A DNA stretch of 64,000 bases from Mycolicibacterium peregrinum (GTDB lineage: Bacteria > Actinomycetota > Actinomycetes > Mycobacteriales > Mycobacteriaceae): the NCBI RefSeq assembly GCF_002102345.1, contig NZ_LQPP01000047.1, positions 186,001 to 250,000 on the forward strand, written 5' to 3'. Each line of letters begins with the position of its first letter. Positions within the stretch are counted from its first letter, which is position 1. Shown piece after piece: positions 56,400 through 64,000 of the stretch. The notes under the pieces are model-generated. The model worked only from the letters and a program-made list of their open reading frames with translations, was not told where the DNA came from and searched no databases. Both the position numbers and the translations under genes were made by a program.

Positions 56400-57317
56400 G
56401 TGGATGGCGAGCCGTTCGATGACCCGTCCGGCGAGGTCGGGGATGTCGAGCAGGCGCCGCGGCAGCGCCCTGCGAAGGCACCCGGGTTGCCGGGTCCGTT
56501 GGGCTGGCTGCAACGCACCAATCGCAGCCCGGCAGTCGTCGATCTGGTCCGGCGGGCGCGGCGGGCGTTGCCGGGGGATCCTGATTTCGGTGACCGGCTC
56601 TCGGCTGCCGGAGAGGGCGGACCCCGCGCGGCCGCGCGTGTGGCCGATCGGCTGCTGGACCGTGATGCCGCCTCTCGGGAGGTGAGCTTGGGTGCGCTAC
56701 AGGTCTGGCAGGCGCTGACCGAACGGGTCTCGGGAACCCCGGCCAATCCCGAAGTGACGCTGGCGTTCACCGACCTGGTCGGTTTCTCGTCGTGGTCGCT
56801 CCGCGCCGGCGATGACGCCACGTTGCGACTGCTGCGACGGGTGGCTCAGGTGATCGAACCTCCGGTACTCGAGGCCCGCGGTCACATCGTCAAACGCATG
56901 GGCGACGGCATGATGGCGGTTTTCTCCGATCCGGAAACCGCCTTGCACGCGATGCTCGTAGCGCGCGAGGGGGTCAAGAACATCGACCTGGAGGGCTACG
57001 CACCGCGGATGCGGGTCGGTATCCACACCGGGCGTCCGCAGCGCATCGGGTCGGACTGGCTCGGCATCGACGTCAACATCACCGCTCGCGTGATGGAACG
57101 GGCTGCCAGGGGCGGCTTGATGATCTCGCACACCACGTTGGAGGGCATCTCCGAAGACGAGCTCGCTGCTCTGGGTGTCACCGTCAAACGTGAGCGGCGG
57201 CAGGTTTTTTCGGCGAAGCCGGAGGGTGTCCCCGATGATCTGATCATGTATCGGGTGAAAATTCCCAGGCGTTCGCCGGCCGGCGAACATGCGGGTGGCG
57301 GGGTGCCGGGCGCATAG
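56400..57317 (+). CDS. Class III adenylyl cyclase, counterpart of Rv1647
   Basis: 305 residues from the leaderless GTG at 56400. The cyclase domain covers about residues 115-285: metal aspartates are Asp125 (FTDLVGFSS) and Asp169 (MGDGMMAVF), the adenine-specifying lysine is Lys165 (IVKRMG), and GIDVNITARVMERA holds the transition-state Asn and Arg. All residues for cAMP synthesis are present. The N-terminal part (1-110) is of unknown function. Universal stress protein at 28630 may be one cAMP binder in the window. Confidence 0.95.
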   Translation: MDGEPFDDPSGEVGDVEQAPRQRPAKAPGLPGPLGWLQRTNRSPAVVDLVRRARRALPGDPDFGDRLSAAGEGGPRAAARVADRLLDRDAASREVSLGALQVWQALTERVSGTPANPEVTLAFTDLVGFSSWSLRAGDDATLRLLRRVAQVIEPPVLEARGHIVKRMGDGMMAVFSDPETALHAMLVAREGVKNIDLEGYAPRMRVGIHTGRPQRIGSDWLGIDVNITARVMERAARGGLMISHTTLEGISEDELAALGVTVKRERRQVFSAKPEGVPDDLIMYRVKIPRRSPAGEHAGGGVPGA

Positions 57318-57345
57318 GCCGCACTCACCGCGGCGCGGCCAGGCG

Positions 57346-58206
57346 CTACTGGAATGGGTCGTAGTCCTGCCGGGGCGGCGCCGGGGGTTGGGGTGCCTGC
57401 CGCGGAGGTGGCGCGTACGTGGGTGGCGGAGCGACCGGCCTGGTGGTGATGGTGTCGGGTTCCGCAGGCCTCGCGCTGTTCGCCGCAGGCACGACAGAGG
57501 GCAATCCGAGCATCGACAGCTGGTCTGCGGTTGACGGCGTGACGAAATAGGACTTGGACTTCGGCTGGAGGATCAGCACCACAATCGCGATCGCGACGAG
57601 AAGTACTGCGGCGCTGAGGATCAGCGTCAGAGTCCTGAACCACGAGACCTGGCTGCCCGGAGCCAGCACGATGATCACGACGGCGACGGCTGCGATGACC
57701 GCGATGCCGACGAGTATTGGTGTACGGGCGGTTCGATGCCGGCTGGCGTAGCGAACGGCCAGCCATACCAGTGCCCCGGCGACGCCAACTGAAACTGCCG
57801 CCGATGTCACGCCGGGAAATGTGGTGCCGCCGTACATGAATTCGAGCTCCGGTAGCGCCAGCAGCGTGCCGATGGCGCCGACCACGAGCAATGTGGCGAT
57901 CCCACCCACCAGGTAACCAGCCAGGAAAACCGTCCACGGCGGGCCGCCGGCCTCCCACGGCGGCACGGTCGATGACCCGGTCTGTGGGAGCGGCGCGCGA
58001 GGCCCCGGCGTGGCAGGCTGTAGCACCCCGGTCCAGGCCGGCGCGGTTGGTGTCGCAGCCGGCCGAGGTGGTGGAGCCGGCTGAGGCGATGGAGCCGGCC
58101 GCGGTGGAGTTGGCCGAGGTGGCGGAGTCGGCCGAGGTGGCGCCGTGGACTGCTGTGGGGCCGGGCCGGCGAACGGGTCGTAGTTACCGAAGGGATCCAA
58201 TGACAC
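57346..58206 (-). CDS. Proline-rich membrane protein, last gene of the duplicated-gene operon
   Basis: 286 residues from the GTG at 58206 (ribosome-binding site GGAGG). A proline-rich N-terminal stretch of about 90 residues is followed by four membrane helices (WTVFLAGYLVGGIATLLVV, TSAAVSVGVAGALVWLAV, GIAVIAAVAVVIIVLA, LILSAAVLLVAIAIVVLIL) and a proline-rich tail. It lies two bases downstream of the large secreted-protein gene. Function unknown. Confidence 0.75.
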   Translation of the reverse strand: MSLDPFGNYDPFAGPAPQQSTAPPRPTPPPRPTPPRPAPSPQPAPPPRPAATPTAPAWTGVLQPATPGPRAPLPQTGSSTVPPWEAGGPPWTVFLAGYLVGGIATLLVVGAIGTLLALPELEFMYGGTTFPGVTSAAVSVGVAGALVWLAVRYASRHRTARTPILVGIAVIAAVAVVIIVLAPGSQVSWFRTLTLILSAAVLLVAIAIVVLILQPKSKSYFVTPSTADQLSMLGLPSVVPAANSARPAEPDTITTRPVAPPPTYAPPPRQAPQPPAPPRQDYDPFQ

Positions 58207-58208
58207 GG

Positions 58209-60716
58209 TCAGCCTCCGTTTCCGGCCTTGCGGCGGCGCCACCACAGCACGCCACCGGTTACGAGCCAGGCGGCCACTGGCAGGGTCACCAGCAGATAGA
58301 AGTACGGCTTCGAGGTCGCGGGACTCGGGATTTCGTAAGGCGTCCACGACGTCGGCTGCTGCGGCCAAATCTGGTTCAGCGGAACAGAAGTGTTGATGTC
58401 GCCTAGCCAGATCTGATCACCGGACTGCTGCTCGACCGGGCCGACGATCGACGGTCCCGCCGCGGTGGCGATGGACGCGTACTTCGTCTTGAACTCCTGT
58501 TCGCCGACGTCCTTCAGTTCGATCTTGCTGAAGTCGACGCCTCCCCAGGAACGGCCCCGAGTCCACGTTCGGTCACCCTCCTGGGTTTTCCAGCTGAAGG
58601 TCGGTTTGGCGTGGGTGTACGAATAGACGTAGCGGTCGAAGACCTCACGCGAATTCCACGGTACGGTCCAGGCGGCGACGTTGCCAGAATCGATGACATC
58701 CGCATACTGAGTTGGCTTGTCCGCGTTGCGCTTCCGGTACCACTCGGCCGCGATCCGGCTGGCGTACACCCGGCGCAGGTCGGCGAACTCGGGATCTTTG
58801 TTGATCGCGTCGACCACCGCGGGCATGATCATGTCCTGGTACAACTTGCCGTTTTGCGCGGTGATCGCTGGATCTTGGCCGTCGCATGACTGGTTCGGGC
58901 TGATATCGCTGTTCTCGAGCCCGACCTTGACCGTCAGTGGTGCATCGATGATGTACAGCTGGTCGCCGTCCTCCCGAACGGTGGCCGGCGTGGGCTCTAT
59001 CCATTGCCGGCGGCCCAGGAAGCATTTGTCGGTGCCGCGCAGCGCGTCTTCGAATCGTTTGCCGAGCGGGGTGTCGTCTCGCTGTAGCCGGCCCGACACC
59101 TCTTTCATCTCGAGGTCCGCCTCAAGCAGCACCTGACCCGCCTGGGTCTTGCCGAACTCCTGGTCGATGATTCGGTCCGGCTCGGTGGGATTCAGGTTGA
59201 CCCAGAACTTGTCGGGGGCCAGCGCCATCCAGACGTAGAAGGCGTCCATGGCCATCTGGGCATTGCGCTTCCCGCCGTAGGACGGCACATCGTCGGATGT
59301 GGTGCTGGCCCGGAACGCGTACTGCATTGCCGGTTTACCTGCGACTGTGTCGGTGACATAGCGCAATTCGAGGGTCGAGAAATCGATCCCGCCGTAGCCG
59401 GTCGCGGGCGCGGCGGGCGCCAGAGGTGCCTGCTGGGGTGCTGGTGCCGCCGGAGCGGGGGCTGCAGGTGCTGGTGCTGGTGCTGCCGGGGCAGGGGCTG
59501 CAGGTACCGGTATCGGTGCGGGAATCGGCGCCGCCGGTATCGGCGCGGGTACGGGGACCGGCACTGGAATGACGATCGGCGGTGGCGGTGCGGCAGGCGC
59601 TTGCGGGGCCGGGACAGCTGGAACCGCAGGTGCGGGCGCCGGTCGCTGTTCTGGTGCCGGTTGTTGTTGTGGCGCCGGCGGTTGTGCCGGTTGCTGTGGT
59701 GGGGCCGGTGTCTGGCCGGCCTGAACCTGGATGGGCGCCGGTTTCGGCTGCTGCGCGGGAGCCGGTGGTGCCGGCTGTTGCGTCGGACTGGCAGGTTGAT
59801 CGAGTGCGACCTCGATTTCGTCTCTGACAGCCTGATCCTCGGGGCTGTCCGGAGCGTCTCCCAACGGAAGCGGCAACGAAGCTGCACCACCCGGGCCGCC
59901 GGGACCGCCCGGTCCTTCGGGTACAGCCTTCGTCGGCCAGTACTTGACGCACACCGCCGTCGGCATGGCTGCGCCGTCATTCCTCAGCTGATCTAGGGTG
60001 CGCTTGATCCAGCGCTGCGTGGCGGGGCTGGGTAGCCTGCCGAACATCATCACCAACGAGGACCCGGTTTGGCCGGCCATCTTGACGTGCTCGATGAACT
60101 GCTTTCTTGCGTGCGAGGCGAGCGAGTCCCCGGATTTGGCTTCGACGATGGTCCACAGCCGCGGCGGAACCTGGTTGGTTACGTTGGTGATGTCGAAAAC
60201 CGGTCCGTTCGGGAGGATCCCTGGGTCGATCTTGGATCCCTTGATCCAGCCCGCCGATCCGCTGTCGGACAGCTTCCACAGTTCGTTCCACAGAAAGTCT
60301 TCGAAGGCGGGTCCGACACGCCGGTTCTTGATGACGGTGATGTAGTTCGTCTTCCACCGCCCGAAGGCCATCGGCTTGGCGCCGGCGGCGGCTTTGGCCC
60401 GGGTGTAGTTGCGCCAGGTGATGAGCATGTGATTCTCGGTGCCGCCGGGCAGGCCTTCGTCGTCGAGGATCCTCAGTTCGTCGCTCGACGGTTCATCGAT
60501 CGCTTCCAGGCCCGGATCCAGACCCGGATACCGGTACTCGACGGTGCTGTTTTCGGGTGCCACCTCGGTGGCATCGAACCCCGGCAGGGCAAACCCGGTG
60601 GTGCACTCGCCGTAGGCCCCGTACTCGGCGTGGGCGGTAGCACCCCCCAGCCATGTCGAGCCGGCGATGACCAAAACGATCACCATGGCGTAAGTGGTGA
60701 GCTTGTGCCCGGTCAT
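58209..60716 (-). CDS. Large secreted, membrane-anchored protein with a PD-(D/E)xK-like N-terminal domain
   Basis: 835 residues. A signal peptide ends near residue 30 (TAHA/EYG). Residues about 120-250 have a restriction-endonuclease-like pattern: Glu139 in GPAFEDFL, Asp175 in GPVFDITN, and Glu192-Ala-Lys194 in TIVEAKSGD, followed by a helix with HARKQFIEHV. This is the layout of restriction-fold toxin nucleases. A Pro/Ala/Gln-rich linker of about 200 residues follows, then an outer domain (about 470-770) with repeated GG(I/V)DFS-type motifs, and a membrane anchor with RRRK at the C-terminus (788-830). It overlaps the upstream unknown gene (ATGA at 60713-60716). A toxin role is a hypothesis. 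Confidence 0.75.
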   Translation of the reverse strand: MTGHKLTTYAMVIVLVIAGSTWLGGATAHAEYGAYGECTTGFALPGFDATEVAPENSTVEYRYPGLDPGLEAIDEPSSDELRILDDEGLPGGTENHMLITWRNYTRAKAAAGAKPMAFGRWKTNYITVIKNRRVGPAFEDFLWNELWKLSDSGSAGWIKGSKIDPGILPNGPVFDITNVTNQVPPRLWTIVEAKSGDSLASHARKQFIEHVKMAGQTGSSLVMMFGRLPSPATQRWIKRTLDQLRNDGAAMPTAVCVKYWPTKAVPEGPGGPGGPGGAASLPLPLGDAPDSPEDQAVRDEIEVALDQPASPTQQPAPPAPAQQPKPAPIQVQAGQTPAPPQQPAQPPAPQQQPAPEQRPAPAPAVPAVPAPQAPAAPPPPIVIPVPVPVPAPIPAAPIPAPIPVPAAPAPAAPAPAPAAPAPAAPAPQQAPLAPAAPATGYGGIDFSTLELRYVTDTVAGKPAMQYAFRASTTSDDVPSYGGKRNAQMAMDAFYVWMALAPDKFWVNLNPTEPDRIIDQEFGKTQAGQVLLEADLEMKEVSGRLQRDDTPLGKRFEDALRGTDKCFLGRRQWIEPTPATVREDGDQLYIIDAPLTVKVGLENSDISPNQSCDGQDPAITAQNGKLYQDMIMPAVVDAINKDPEFADLRRVYASRIAAEWYRKRNADKPTQYADVIDSGNVAAWTVPWNSREVFDRYVYSYTHAKPTFSWKTQEGDRTWTRGRSWGGVDFSKIELKDVGEQEFKTKYASIATAAGPSIVGPVEQQSGDQIWLGDINTSVPLNQIWPQQPTSWTPYEIPSPATSKPYFYLLVTLPVAAWLVTGGVLWWRRRKAGNGG

Positions 60717-61690
60717 GATTTGGCTGCCCAGCGATCGTAGTAGCCGCGGGCTTTGGGTTGGCCTTTGGTGATACCGAGGCGGAACAGCCGGAACGGGCCC
60801 GTGACGTCCCTGTCGTCATTGCTCTGCACTTCGTATTCGACGAGGGGGGGGTCGCCGGGATCTCTCGTGTAGTCGACGTAGACCCAGCGGGAGGGTCGGC
60901 TGCGGCGCAGCATTTCGCCCAGGTACCAGCAGGCGCCTGCGAGTAGGTCGGTGTTGGCGGGGTCGTTGATGGCCTCGACGGTGGGGGTGTGGTGGTGGAT
61001 GAGGTCGGTGAGGCGGTCGATGGATTCGGGGGTGAAGTCCCAGTTTCCGGGGTAGCGGGTGGCCCATTGTGGGAAGTCGCGTTGGCGGGCGGCCAGCCAG
61101 TCGTCGAGGACGGGTGAGGGTTCTGGGCTGGGCAGCAGGTCGATGCCGACGACGCCGGGCGGTGGTGGGGTGGTGACCTTTTCGCTCCAGGTGGTGAAGG
61201 TTTGGGCGAGTGGTCCTGGGTTGGTGGGTCGGTCGATGACGGTGGCGAAGAGAAGGTGCAGGGGTGAGACGGGGTGGAGTTCGAGTCCGTCGCCGGGTAC
61301 GGCGATGGGGAGACCGGCGGGGGTGCCGGCGGGGTTGTCGTCCCAGCCCCAGTAGGTGGTGGTGATGCGCTCGAGCAGTGCGGTGTCGGTGAGGGTGGGT
61401 TGTGCGTGTTCGGCGAAGCCGGGTTGGTTGTCCCAGTCCCAGTGCCCGGCGGTGAGGTGGGTCAGGGTCAGGCCGATGTAGGCGGTCAGGGCGCGGATGA
61501 CGGGGCGGTCGTCGTCGGTGAACAGGTCCTCGGGTTGGTGGAACAGGGTGGTGATGACGTGTTCGAGTGCGCGCAGTGATTGGGCCGAGTAGTCCAGGGC
61601 GACTCCGTAGGGTTCGGCCAGCCCGGCCAGTCCTGCCACCGCGGGCGAGATCCCGTCGTCCCACTCATCAGCCAACTTCTGACGATCCAC
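60713..61690 (-). CDS. Unknown protein, copy 1 of a tandem duplicate
   Basis: 325 residues from the GTG at 61690 (VDRQKLADEWDDG). No known domain was recognised; the sequence is mixed helix/strand with many tryptophans (GHWDWDNQPG; TTYWGWDDNP). It overlaps the secreted-protein gene, so it is the neighbour translated with it. The first 840 bases of the gene match copy 2 with a single difference seen by eye; the C-terminal about 45 residues differ. An immunity-like role is possible only because of its position. Confidence 0.75.
   Translation of the reverse strand: MDRQKLADEWDDGISPAVAGLAGLAEPYGVALDYSAQSLRALEHVITTLFHQPEDLFTDDDRPVIRALTAYIGLTLTHLTAGHWDWDNQPGFAEHAQPTLTDTALLERITTTYWGWDDNPAGTPAGLPIAVPGDGLELHPVSPLHLLFATVIDRPTNPGPLAQTFTTWSEKVTTPPPPGVVGIDLLPSPEPSPVLDDWLAARQRDFPQWATRYPGNWDFTPESIDRLTDLIHHHTPTVEAINDPANTDLLAGACWYLGEMLRRSRPSRWVYVDYTRDPGDPPLVEYEVQSNDDRDVTGPFRLFRLGITKGQPKARGYYDRWAAKS
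60851..61690 (-). repeat. Direct repeat unit 1 (copy 1 of the duplicated gene)
   Basis: The 840-base stretch equals 62019-62858 with an offset of 1168 and no gaps; one base difference was seen (giving Thr versus Pro in the protein). Synonymous positions match too, so the copies diverged very recently or have been made alike by gene conversion. Confidence 0.9.
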
Positions 61691-61877
61691 CTGGCCACCT
61701 TCTGTAGCAATTGTTATCGCGGCGGGCGGCACGAACTTTCCGCCGGTGAGACTGCGCACCGTAGAGCAGTTGGCCGGGGCAGCGGAAAATTCGAAAAGGC
61801 TACTTCGGCAAACAGTCCTGAGGTGGCGAGATCGATCCGTTCACAAGCGTAACGGCATTCTTCGGGCGCCTCGCGCA

Positions 61878-62858
61878 CTAATTCGATTTGGCTGCCCAGC
61901 GGTCGTAGCGGCCGCGGGCTTTGGGTTGGCCTTTGGTGATGCCTAGGCGGAACAGCCTGAATGGATTCGCGGTGTTCCTGTCGTCGTTGGTTTGCACTCG
62001 ATATTCGACGAGGGCGGGGTCGCCGGGATCTCTCGTGTAGTCGACGTAGACCCAGCGGGAGGGTCGGCTGCGGCGCAGCATTTCGCCCAGGTACCAGCAG
62101 GCGCCTGCGAGTAGGTCGGTGTTGGCGGGGTCGTTGATGGCCTCGACGGTGGGGGTGTGGTGGTGGATGAGGTCGGTGAGGCGGTCGATGGATTCGGGGG
62201 TGAAGTCCCAGTTTCCGGGGTAGCGGGTGGCCCATTGTGGGAAGTCGCGTTGGCGGGCGGCCAGCCAGTCGTCGAGGACGGGTGAGGGTTCTGGGCTGGG
62301 CAGCAGGTCGATGCCGACGACGCCGGGCGGTGGTGGGGTGGTGACCTTTTCGCTCCAGGTGGTGAAGGTTTGGGCGAGTGGTCCTGGGTTGGTGGGTCGG
62401 TCGATGACGGTGGCGAAGAGAAGGTGCAGGGGTGAGACGGGGTGGAGTTCGAGTCCGTCGCCGGGTACGGCGATGGGGAGACCGGCGGGGGGGCCGGCGG
62501 GGTTGTCGTCCCAGCCCCAGTAGGTGGTGGTGATGCGCTCGAGCAGTGCGGTGTCGGTGAGGGTGGGTTGTGCGTGTTCGGCGAAGCCGGGTTGGTTGTC
62601 CCAGTCCCAGTGCCCGGCGGTGAGGTGGGTCAGGGTCAGGCCGATGTAGGCGGTCAGGGCGCGGATGACGGGGCGGTCGTCGTCGGTGAACAGGTCCTCG
62701 GGTTGGTGGAACAGGGTGGTGATGACGTGTTCGAGTGCGCGCAGTGATTGGGCCGAGTAGTCCAGGGCGACTCCGTAGGGTTCGGCCAGCCCGGCCAGTC
62801 CTGCCACCGCGGGCGAGATCCCGTCGTCCCACTCATCAGCCAACTTCTGACGATCCAC
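61878..62858 (-). CDS. Unknown protein, copy 2 of a tandem duplicate
   Basis: 326 residues from the GTG at 62858. Apart from the last about 45 residues it is nearly the same as copy 1 (one residue differs in the first 280). The last segment differs at several places (DPALVEYRVQTNDDRNTANPF here). It is the first gene of the four-gene minus-strand operon and divergent from pheS. The gap to copy 1 (61691-61877) shows no gene. Confidence 0.75.
   Translation of the reverse strand: MDRQKLADEWDDGISPAVAGLAGLAEPYGVALDYSAQSLRALEHVITTLFHQPEDLFTDDDRPVIRALTAYIGLTLTHLTAGHWDWDNQPGFAEHAQPTLTDTALLERITTTYWGWDDNPAGPPAGLPIAVPGDGLELHPVSPLHLLFATVIDRPTNPGPLAQTFTTWSEKVTTPPPPGVVGIDLLPSPEPSPVLDDWLAARQRDFPQWATRYPGNWDFTPESIDRLTDLIHHHTPTVEAINDPANTDLLAGACWYLGEMLRRSRPSRWVYVDYTRDPGDPALVEYRVQTNDDRNTANPFRLFRLGITKGQPKARGRYDRWAAKSN
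62019..62858 (-). repeat. Direct repeat unit 2 (copy 2 of the duplicated gene)
   Basis: Partner of 60851-61690; see that entry for the comparison. The match begins inside the coding region and runs to the GTG start codon. Confidence 0.9.
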
Positions 62859-62933
62859 GTCGTCATCGTCTCCGATCTCGGCGTAGTTCGTCGTGGCAGG
62901 TTTCTATCGCAGCTGAGGGCAAACGGATTCGAA

Positions 62934-62958
62934 GCCTGATCAGGCCATCGCCTATGAT
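62934..62958 (+). promoter_or_regulatory. Promoter of pheS with a palindrome
   Basis: The -10 TATGAT (62953-62958) ends 6 nt before the GTG at 62965, the leaderless spacing. GCCTGATCAGGC (62934-62945) is a perfect 12-base palindrome just upstream, where a regulator could compete with polymerase. No T-box was seen. Confidence 0.55.
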
Positions 62959-62964
62959 CGCCGG

Positions 62965-64000
62965 GTGGCTGAGCAGCCCAGTGATCTCTCAGAAGAAGCC
63001 CTGACCAAAGCCGTCAGCGCGGCCCGGCATGCCTTTGAGCTGGCCGGTGACCTTGACGCGCTCGCGCGCGCCAAGACCGAGCACCTCGGCGATCGTGCCC
63101 CGATCGCCCTGGCGCGCCAGGCGCTGGCGACGCTGCCGAAGGCCGACCGCGCCGACGCCGGCAAGCGGGTCAACGTCGCCCGCGGCGACGCCCAGCGCGC
63201 GTACGACGAGCGGCTGGCCGCGCTGCGGGCTGAGCGCGACGCCGCGGTGCTGGTCGCCGAGCGCATCGACGTAACGCTGCCCTCGACGCGGCAGCCGGTG
63301 GGCGCCCGGCACCCGATCACGATCCTGGCCGAGAACGTCGCGGACACCTTCGTGGCCATGGGCTGGGAACTGGCCGAGGGCCCAGAGGTCGAGACCGAGC
63401 AGTTCAACTTCGACGCGCTCAACTTCCCTCCTGACCATCCGGCACGCAGCGAGCAGGACACCTTCCAGATCGCCCCGGACGGGTCGCGGCAGGTGCTGCG
63501 TACCCACACGTCGCCCGTCCAAATCCGCGCATTGCTGGAACGTGATCTGCCCGTCTATGTCGTTTCGATCGGACGGACCTTCCGTACCGACGAACTCGAT
63601 TCCACCCACACGCCGGTCTTCCACCAGGTGGAGGGGCTGGCCGTGGACAAGGGTCTGACCATGGCAAATCTTCGCGGCACGCTGGACGCGTTTGCACGGT
63701 CCCAGTTCGGCCCGGAGGGGCGTACCCGGTTCCGTCCGCACTTCTTCCCGTTCACCGAGCCGTCGGCCGAGGTGGACATCTGGTTCCCCGGTAAGAAGGG
63801 CGGCCCCGGCTGGGTCGAGTGGGGCGGCTGCGGCATGGTCAATCCGAATGTGCTGCGCGCCTGCGGTATCGACCCCGACGTCTACTCCGGCTTTGCCTTC
63901 GGTATGGGATTGGAGCGAACCCTGCAGTTCCGCAACGGTATTCCTGACATGCGTGACATGGTCGAGGGTGACGTCCGCTTCTCGCTGCCGTTCGGGGTCG
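62965..64000 (+). CDS. pheS: Phenylalanyl-tRNA synthetase alpha subunit, 3' end just outside the window
   Basis: The first 345 codons are present; from memory M. tuberculosis PheS is about 341 residues and ends within a few residues of here (FGVGA), so only the last codons are missing. An N-terminal coiled coil (residues about 15-100) binds tRNA; the class II core follows, with motif 2 (SIGRTFRTDELDSTHTP, FHQVEG) and motif 3 (GFAFGMGLERTLQF). It joins Phe to tRNA-Phe together with PheT, which should follow. Confidence 0.97.
   Translation, partial: MAEQPSDLSEEALTKAVSAARHAFELAGDLDALARAKTEHLGDRAPIALARQALATLPKADRADAGKRVNVARGDAQRAYDERLAALRAERDAAVLVAERIDVTLPSTRQPVGARHPITILAENVADTFVAMGWELAEGPEVETEQFNFDALNFPPDHPARSEQDTFQIAPDGSRQVLRTHTSPVQIRALLERDLPVYVVSIGRTFRTDELDSTHTPVFHQVEGLAVDKGLTMANLRGTLDAFARSQFGPEGRTRFRPHFFPFTEPSAEVDIWFPGKKGGPGWVEWGGCGMVNPNVLRACGIDPDVYSGFAFGMGLERTLQFRNGIPDMRDMVEGDVRFSLPFGV

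Noticed and set aside
61714..62832. Arg/Pro-rich minus-strand frame overlapping the duplicated gene
   Set aside because: It is an alternative frame of the real duplicate (start at 62858) and repeats identically in both copies; composition is typical of shadow frames.
62859..62964. T-box riboswitch upstream of pheS
   Set aside because: The 106-base gap has no T-box-like anti-terminator and the likely leaderless start leaves no room for one.

Overview
The window is mycobacterial chromosome, most likely from a fast-growing Mycolicibacterium-type species. It is GC-rich and uses many GTG starts. The core genes polA, rpsA, coaE, uvrB, a universal stress protein, uvrA, lysX, infC-rpmI-rplT-tsnR, an adenylyl cyclase and pheS follow, from memory, the order of M. 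tuberculosis Rv1627c to Rv1649. Accessory blocks sit between these core genes. No transposase, CRISPR array or rRNA gene was seen; there is one tRNA gene (Cys).

Layout. 1-3815: a 5'-truncated copper amine oxidase, a phosphotransferase fusion and a DUF167 protein. 3850-5535: a thiolase/DUF35 pair behind a KstR-type box, probably part of the steroid-catabolism regulon. 5564-10315: a TetR gene overlapping a flavin monooxygenase gene, then a LysR gene divergent from a second monooxygenase/hydrolase operon. 10326-21149: polA, a LysE-type exporter, a MerR-controlled metallo-hydrolase, a PrsW protease, rpsA, coaE, a GntR regulator and two minus-strand genes. 21250-32738: uvrB, an MFS pump, a DUF899 protein, tRNA-Cys, a thioesterase, a CapA-like mannosyltransferase, a universal stress protein, a metallo-hydrolase and uvrA. 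32742-41387: an accessory block with an AlkZ-like protein, an LpqH-like lipoprotein and a TPR/CHAT-protease cassette with two unknown partners. 41391-48861: an esterase and lysX, a DUF1844 protein, and infC-rpmI-rplT-tsnR behind a leader with an intrinsic terminator. 48957-56172: a hemerythrin protein, an IclR-controlled keto-deoxy-sugar-acid/amino-acid deaminase cluster with RidA, an acyl-CoA dehydrogenase and an MpaB-like oxygenase. 56400-64000: an adenylyl cyclase, then a minus-strand operon with two nearly identical unknown genes, a large secreted protein carrying a PD-(D/E)xK-like motif and a membrane protein, and finally pheS, which runs off the end a few codons early.

The most unusual regions are the TPR/CHAT cassette (35506-41387) and the duplicated-gene/secreted-nuclease-like operon (57346-62858). 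Many genes here (1504, 5599, 10326, 14660 minus, 21250, 23466, 35506, 38959, 56400, 62965) have a TANNNT -10 element ending 6-7 nt before the start codon, the pattern expected of leaderless mRNAs. I used it to choose several starts. All functions come from reading motifs and remembered families; no database search was run.
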